Assembly: GCA_964036315.1 (NCBI GenBank)
Contig: CAXIWW010000817.1
Location: 7,909,501 to 7,973,500 of the forward strand
Direction: 5' to 3'
Length of the DNA stretch: 64,000 bases
DNA from: Acanthosepion esculentum
Lineage: Eukaryota; Mollusca; Cephalopoda; Sepiida; Sepiidae
In this document: piece after piece, positions 58,191-64,000 of the stretch
How the letters are laid out: every line of letters begins with the position of its first letter
Numbering within the stretch: position 1 is the first letter of the stretch
Notes under the pieces: generated by a model
The model's database searches: none
What the model was told of the DNA's origin: nothing
Seen by the model: only the letters and a program-made list of their open reading frames with translations
Made by a program: the position numbers and the translations under genes

Positions 58191-60140
58191 AATTGTCTGG
58201 AATTTCATTCGGTCAGATAGTAAAAAGTACAGCTTTCACCAGGTGCGCGGTATGTCGTCTGACAATTTACAGCGTCCGAATTCCAGTGTGCACAATAAGA
58301 CTGCAATTCTAATTTTGCCTTTTTATAGAATCCACAAAATATTGCTGTCCAATTTTCGGGAATATCTTGCCTTATTCATAATTACAAAAGCTTTTTCGTC
58401 ACCTTGATTAGAGTCGAGTCGAAATTCAACGGTATGGGGACCCTTGTTAGCTCATTTGCGGAAATTGTCATGCGTCCCTAAACTGGGAAATCAGTCATAT
58501 TTCACTTGTTTATAACTTTTTTTCCAGTAAAAGAAATATTTTCAAAATGGGTATCAAATTTTGTGCAATTGTTTGATTTGTCTATGTTTACAGGGATTTT
58601 TCATTTGCTCAGATAGTAAAAAGTACAGCTTTCACCAGGTGCGCGGTATGTCGTCTGACAATTTACAGCGTCCGAATTCCAATGTGCACAATAAGACTGC
58701 ATTTCTAATTTTTCCATTTTATAGAATCCACAAAATATTGGTGTCCAATTGTCGTGAATTTCTTGCCTTATCCATAATTACAAAAGTTTTTTCAACACCT
58801 TGAATAGAGTCGAGGCGAAATTCAACGGTATGGGGACTTGTGTTAGCCCCTTTGCGGAAATTGTCATGCGGACTTAAACTGGGTAACCAGTCATATTTCA
58901 CCTGTTTATAACTTTTTTCCAGTAAAAGAAATATTTTCAAAATGGGTATCAAATTGTTTGCAATTATTTGATTTGTCTATGTGTACAGGGATTTTTCATT
59001 TGGTCAGAATGTAAAAAGTACAGCTTTCACCAGGTGCGCGGTATGTCGTCTGACAATTTACAGCGTCCGAATTCCAGTGACCACAATACGATTGCATTTG
59101 TAATTTTCCTTTTTATAGAATCCACAAAATATCGGTGCCCAAATGTTGGGAATTTCTTAACTTTTTTTTCGACACCTTGAATGAAGTCGAGGCGAAATTC
59201 AACGGTATGGGGACTTGTTTTAGCTCATTTGCAGAAATTGTCATGCGGCCCTAAACTGGGAAATCAGTCATATTTCACTTGTTTATAAGTTTTTCCAGTC
59301 AAAGAAATATTTTCAAAATGGGTATCAAATTGTGTGCAATTATTTGATTTGTCTATGTTTACATGGATTTTTCATTTGCTCAGATAGTAAAAAGTACAGC
59401 TTTCACCATGTGCGCGGTATGTCGTCTGACAATTTACAGCGTCCGAATTCCAGTGTGCACAATAAGACTGCATTTCTAATTTTTCCTTTTTATAGAATCC
59501 ACAAAATATTTGTGTCCAATTGTCGGGAATTTTTTGCCTTATCCATAATTACAAAAGTTTTTTCGACACCATGACTAGAGTCGATGCGAAATTCAACGGT
59601 ATGGGGACTTGCGTTAGCTCATTTGCGGAAATTGTCATGCGGACCTAAACTGGGTAATCAGTCATAATTCACTTGTTTATAACTTTTTTTCCAGTAAAAG
59701 AAATATTTTCAAAATGGGTATCAAATTTTGTGCAATTATTTGGTTGGTCTATGTATACAGGGATTTTTCATTTGGTCAGATAGTAAAAAGTACAGCTTTC
59801 ACCATGTGCGCGGTATGTCGTCTGACAATTTACAGCGTCCGAATTCCAGTGTGCACAATAAGACTGCAATTCTAATTTTTCCTTTTTATAGAATCCACAA
59901 AATATTGCTGTCCAATTTTCGGGAATATCTTGCCTTATTCATAATTACAAAAGTTTTTTCGACACCTTGATTAGAGTCGAGTCGAAATTCAAAGGTATGG
60001 GGACCCTTGTTAGCTCATTTGCGGAAATTGTCATGCGGCCCTAAACTGGGAAATCAGTCATATTTCACTTGTTTATAACTTTTTTCCAGTAAAAGAAATA
60101 TTTTCAAAATGGGTATCAAATTGTGTGCAATTATTTGATG
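58191..60140 (+). repeat. Satellite D array, plus orientation
   Basis: Five units, the first truncated. The landmark TATGTCGTCTGACAATTTAC falls at 58251, 58647, 59042, 59418 and 59814, giving spacings of 396, 395, 376 and 396 bp. Each unit has CAGGGATTTTTCATTTG, GTAAAAAGTACAGCTTTCAC, GCGTCCGAATTCCAGTGTGC, CGACACCTTGA, AACGGTATGGGGAC, AAACTGGGAAATCAGTCATA and AAGAAATATTTTCAAAATGG. The first unit is cut short where GGAATTTC joins ATTCGGTCAG near 58205. An 80-codon open frame recurs at 58561, 59332 and 59728, and is broken in the 376-bp unit. Confidence 0.93.
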
Positions 60141-60859
60141 TGTCGGCCGCTACAAATCGACATATCCTGGCTCTTTTGTGACAGCTGCCTTACAAGCAGT
60201 CTCAGGCAGCCGCTAGTCCACTTCTCCTGACTTTTTGTGCCAATTGCCTTACAAGCAATGCCAGGCTGCTATGAACCGATTTCTCCTGGCTCATTTGTGG
60301 CATCTGCCTTACAAGCATTCTCAGGCTGCAGCAATATGAATTCTCCTGGCTTTTTGTGCGAATTGCCTTACAAGCAATCCCAGGCGCGTACGAGCCGATT
60401 TCTCCAGGCTCTTTTGTGGCAACTGCCTTACAAGAAATCTCAGGCTGCCACAAGCCGAAGTATCCTGGGGCTTTTGTGACAACTGCCTTACAAGCAATGT
60501 CAGGCTGCTACGAGCCGACTTCTCTTGGCTCTTTTGTGAAAACTGCCTGACAAGTAATATGAAGCTGCTACAAGCCGAATTCTCCTGGAGCTTTTGTGAC
60601 AACTGCCTTACAAACAATGTCAGGGTGCTACGAGCCGACTTCTCCTGACTCTTTTGTGAAAACTGCCTTACAAGTAATGTCAGGCTGCTACAAAACGACA
60701 TCTACTGTCTCTTTTGTGAAACTGCCTTACAAGCAATCTCAGGCCGCTACAAGCCGAATACGCCTGACTCTTTTGTGAAATTGCCTTGCAAGCAATATCA
60801 GGCTGCTACAAATCGTCATCTCCTTCTCTTTTGTGAAAACTGCCTAAAAGTAATCTCAG
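60141..60859 (-). repeat. Satellite A array, minus orientation (second site)
   Basis: About twelve 60-bp A monomers reversed, beginning GGCCGCTACAAATCGACATA directly after D. It includes the AGCAATATGAATTCTCCTGG variant seen at 40600. The block ends at AAAGTAATCTCA, where orientation flips. Confidence 0.92.
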
Positions 60860-63415
60860 TAAGGCTGTTGTCACAAAAAAGCCCGACGTATTCGGCTTGT
60901 AGCAGGCTGAGATTGATTGTAAGGCAGTTTTTAAAAAATAGACAGGAGATGTCGTTTTGTAGGAGTCTGAGATTGCTTTTAAGGCAGTTTTCACAAAAGA
61001 GACAAGAGAAGTCGGTTCGTAGACGACTGGGCTTGCTTGTAAGTCAATACGCACAAAAAGCCAGGAGAATTCATATTGCTGCAGCCTGAGAATGCTTGTA
61101 AGGCAGATACCACAAATGAGCCAGGAGAAATCGGTTCGTAGCAGCCGGGGATTGCTTGTAAGGCAATTAGCACAAAAAATCAGGAGAATTGGACTAACGG
61201 CAGCCTGAGATTGCTTGTAAAGCAGTTGTGACAAAAGAGCCAGGATATGTCGATTTGTAGCGGCCTGAGATTGCTTGTAAGGCAGTTACCACAAAAGAGC
61301 CAGGAGAAATCGGCACTTAGCCGCCTGGGATTGCTTTTAAGGCAATTGGCACAAAAAGTCAGGAGAACTGTGCTGGCGGCAGACTGAGATTGCTTGTAAG
61401 GCAGTTGTCACAAAAGAGAAGGAGATGACGATTTGTAGCAGCCTGATATTTCTTGCAATGCAATTTCACAAATGAGCCAGGCGTATTCGGCTTGTAGCGG
61501 CCTGAGATTGCTTGTAAGGCAGTGTCACAAAAGAGAGAGGAGATGTCGTCTTGTAGCACGCTGATATTACTTGTATGGCAGTTTTCACAAAAGAGCCAAG
61601 AGAAGTCGTCTCATAGCAGCCTGACATTTCTTGTAAGGCAGTTGCCACAAAAGGGCCAGGAGAAAAGGGCTCGTAGTCCCCTGGGATTGCTTGTAAGACA
61701 ATTCGCACAAAAGCCAAAGCAATTCATATTGCTGCAGCCTGAGAATGCTTGTAAGGTAGTTGTAACAAAAGAGCCAGCATATGTCGATTTGTAGCGGCCT
61801 GAGATTCTTGTAAGGCAGTTTCACAAAAGAGCCATGCGTATTCGGCTTGTAGCAGGCTGAGATTGCTTGTAAGGCAGTTTAAAAAAAAGAGACAGGAGAT
61901 GTCGTTTGTAGCAGCCTGAGATTGCTTTTAATGCAGATTTCACAAAAGAGACAAGAGAAGTCGGTTCGTAGACGCCTGGGATTGCTTGTAAGGCAAATTG
62001 CACAAAAGAGCCAGGAGAATTCGGCTTGTAGCAGCATGAGATTTATTGTAAGGCAGTTGCCACAAAAGGGCAGGAGAAATCGGCTCGTAGCCGCCTCTGT
62101 TTGCTTGTAAGGCAATTGGCACAAAACGTCAGGAGAACTGTCCTGGCTGCAGCCTGAGATTGCTTGTAAGGCAGTTTTCACAAAAGAGACAGGCGTATTC
62201 GGCTTGTATCAGCCTGAGATTGCTTGTACGGCAGTTTAACAAAAGAGACAGGAGATGTCGTTTTGAAGCAGCTTGATATTACTTGTAAGGCAGTTGTCAC
62301 AAATGAGACAGGAGATGTCGTTTTGTAGCAGCTTGATATTACTTGTAAGGCAGTTGTCACAAATGAGACAGGAGATGTCGATTTGTAGCGGCCTGATATT
62401 AATTGTAAGGCAGTTTTCACAAAAGAGCAAGGGAAGTCGGCTCGTAGCAGCCTGACATTGCTTGTAAGGCAGTTTTCACAAAAGAGCCATGCGTATTCGG
62501 CTTGTAGCAGCCTGAGATTTCTTGTAAGGCAGTTGCCACAAAAGACCCAGGAGAAGTCGGCTCGTAGCAGCCTGACATTGCTTGTAAGGCAGTTTTCACA
62601 AAAGAGCCAAGAGAAGACGGCTCGTAGCAGCCTGACATTGCTTGTAAGGCAGTTGCCACAAAAGAGCCAGGAGAAATCAGCTCATAGCAGACTGGGATTG
62701 CTTGTAATTCAATTGGCACAAAAAGTCAGGAGAATTGGAATAGCGGCAGCCTGAGATTACTTGTAAGGCAGTTTCACAAAAGAGCCAGGCGTATTCGGCT
62801 TGTAGCAGGCTGAGATTGATTGTAAGGCAGTTTTTAAAAAAGAGGCAAAAGATGTCGTTTTGTAGCAATCAAAGATTGCTTTTAAGGCAGTTTTTAAAAA
62901 ACGGACAAGAGAAGTTGCCCCGTAGACGCCTGGGATTGCTTGTAAGGCAATTTGCACAAAAGAGCCAGGAGAATTCGGCTTGCTGGAGCATGAGATTGCT
63001 TGTAAGGCAGTTGCCACAAATGAGCCAGGAGAAATCGGCTCGTAGCTGCCTGGGATTGGTTGTAAGGCAATTGGCACAAAAAGCCAGGAGACTTGGGATT
63101 GCTGCAGCCTGAGATTGCTTGTTAGGCAGTCGTCACAATAGAACCAGGAGATGTCGATTTGTAGCGGCCTGATATTACTTGTAAGGCAGCTTTCACAAAA
63201 GAGCCAAGAGAAGTCGGCTGATAGCAACCTGACATTGCTTGTAAGGCAGTTGTCACAAAAGCTCCAGGAGAATTCGGCTTGTAGCAGCCTGAGATTACTT
63301 GTAAGGCAGTTTCACAAAAGAGCCAAGAGAAGTCGGCTGGTAGCAACCTGACATTGCTTGTAAGGCAGTTGTCACAAAAGCTCCAGGAGAATTCGGCTTG
63401 CAGCAGCCTGAGATT
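60860..63415 (+). repeat. Satellite A array, plus orientation (second site)
   Basis: About 43 monomers of 60 bp starting GTAAGGCTGTTGTCAC. Several two-monomer variants are locally duplicated. One pair with GAGACAGGAGATGTCGTTTTG and AGCAGCTTGATATTACTTG repeats at 62250-62400. The array ends at CCTGAGATTGCTGAT, where B resumes. Confidence 0.93.
63201..63415 (+). repeat. Dimer duplication in A (119-bp period)
   Basis: GAGCCAAGAGAAGTCGGCTG, then TAGCAACCTGACATTGC and CACAAAAGCTCCAGGAGAA, occurs at 63201 and 63320. Only one or two bases differ (GATAGC versus GGTAGC; TTGTAGC versus TTGCAGC). It is a recent two-monomer duplication right beside the A/B junction. Confidence 0.85.
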
Positions 63416-64000
63416 GCTGATGGGGTGGGGGTTCGTCTGCGTGGGACTTTATGGGACTGTGACTCGTCTGCGTGGGACTTTCTGGGACTGGGGGTCGTCT
63501 GCGTGGGTCTTTCTGGGACTGTCTCCTGGGTGGGGGGTTGTCTGCGTGGGTCTTTCTGGGACTGCCTCCTGGGTGGGGAGTCGTCTGCGTGGGACTTTCT
63601 GAGACAGGGGTCCGTCTGGTGGGTCTTTCTGGGATTGTCTCCTGGGTGGGGTGTCGTCTGCCTGGGACTTTCTGGGTCTGTCTCTTGGGTGGGGGGTCGT
63701 CTTCGTGGGACTTTCTGGGACTGGGGGTCGTCTGCGTGGGACTTTCTGGGACTGTCTCCTGTCTCGGAGTCGTCTGCCTGGGACTTTCTGGGACTAGGGA
63801 TCGTCTGCGTGGGAATTTCTGGGACGGTCTCATGGATGGGGGTCGTCTGCGTCGGACTTTCTGGGACTGTGAGTCGTCACCGTGGGACTTTCTGGGACTG
63901 TCTCATGGGTTGGGGGTCGTATGCGTGGGACTTTCTGGGACTGTCCCCTGGGTGGGGGTGTCCTCTGCGTAGGACATTGTGGGACTGGGGGTCGTCTGCG
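63416..64000 (+). repeat. Satellite B array, plus orientation (right edge)
   Basis: B monomers resume after A with TGATGGGGTGGGGGTTCGTC and run off the right edge. Both 31-bp and 42-bp forms are present. The monomer order right after the junction differs from that after position 294, so this is the same A-then-B arrangement with a different breakpoint. Confidence 0.93.

Noticed and set aside
44571..60140. Giant transposon with D as long terminal inverted repeats around E
   Set aside because: No transposase or other element gene, no target-site duplication at the D/A edges, and the interior is pure tandem satellite. Inverted duplication explains the flanks.
1..64000. Telomeric or centromeric signature motifs such as TTAGGG arrays or a CENP-B box
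   Set aside because: I saw no tandem telomere-type hexamer or heptamer and no convincing CENP-B box match in any monomer. Absence of a motif does not exclude a centromeric location.

Overview
The window holds no gene I can support. It is 64 kb of tandem satellite DNA from what is almost certainly a eukaryotic nuclear genome, because kilobase arrays of short monomers, higher-order repeats and nested inversions fill every part of it. I cannot name the species, and no rRNA, tRNA, protein family or recognisable transposon anchors one. Long open frames are present only because some repeat units lack stop codons. They are not annotated as genes.

Five unrelated repeat families account for essentially every base. 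A is a 60-bp monomer. B is a G-rich 31-bp monomer with a 42-bp variant. C is a 22-bp monomer whose runs are separated by a spacer of about 170 bp, giving a compound unit averaging about 340 bp. D is a unit of about 395 bp. E is a 73-bp monomer in three types that form a trimer of about 219 bp. With + and - for orientation, the order is: A+ (1-293), B+ (294-6305), short C- (6306-6393), C+ (6394-17772), C- (17773-34275), short C+ (34276-34363), B- (34364-38990), A- (38991-41743), A+ (41744-44476), short D+ (44475-44570), D- (44571-45194), E- (45195-45775), E+ (45776-46680), E- (46681-47400), E+ (47401-58190), D+ (58191-60140), A- (60141-60859), A+ (60860-63415), B+ (63416-64000).

The dominant structure is a giant inverted repeat. 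The left arm 1-17772 (A-B-C) is mirrored by 18950-39284 (C-B-A), with an unpaired centre of about 1.18 kb. The arms share their family boundaries, including an unusual 88-bp inverted C fragment at the B/C boundary. In the outer 1.2 kb they are almost identical, judged by eye. They differ by copy-number changes: a tandem duplication of about 4 kb in the right C array, and separate block duplications in each B array. The fold-back point near 17770 has a short templated insertion, which suggests microhomology-mediated template switching.

The right part repeats the theme on a smaller scale. E is bracketed by inverted D blocks whose D/E junctions match, and E itself contains a nested inverted repeat and a nearly exact 2333-bp tandem duplication. 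At 63416 the order A+ then B+ recurs, as at position 294, so these families are modules reused in a larger satellite landscape. Repeated fold-back inversion, unequal exchange and possibly gene conversion explain the visible structure. Any centromeric, heterochromatic, B-chromosome or sex-chromosome role is inference only.
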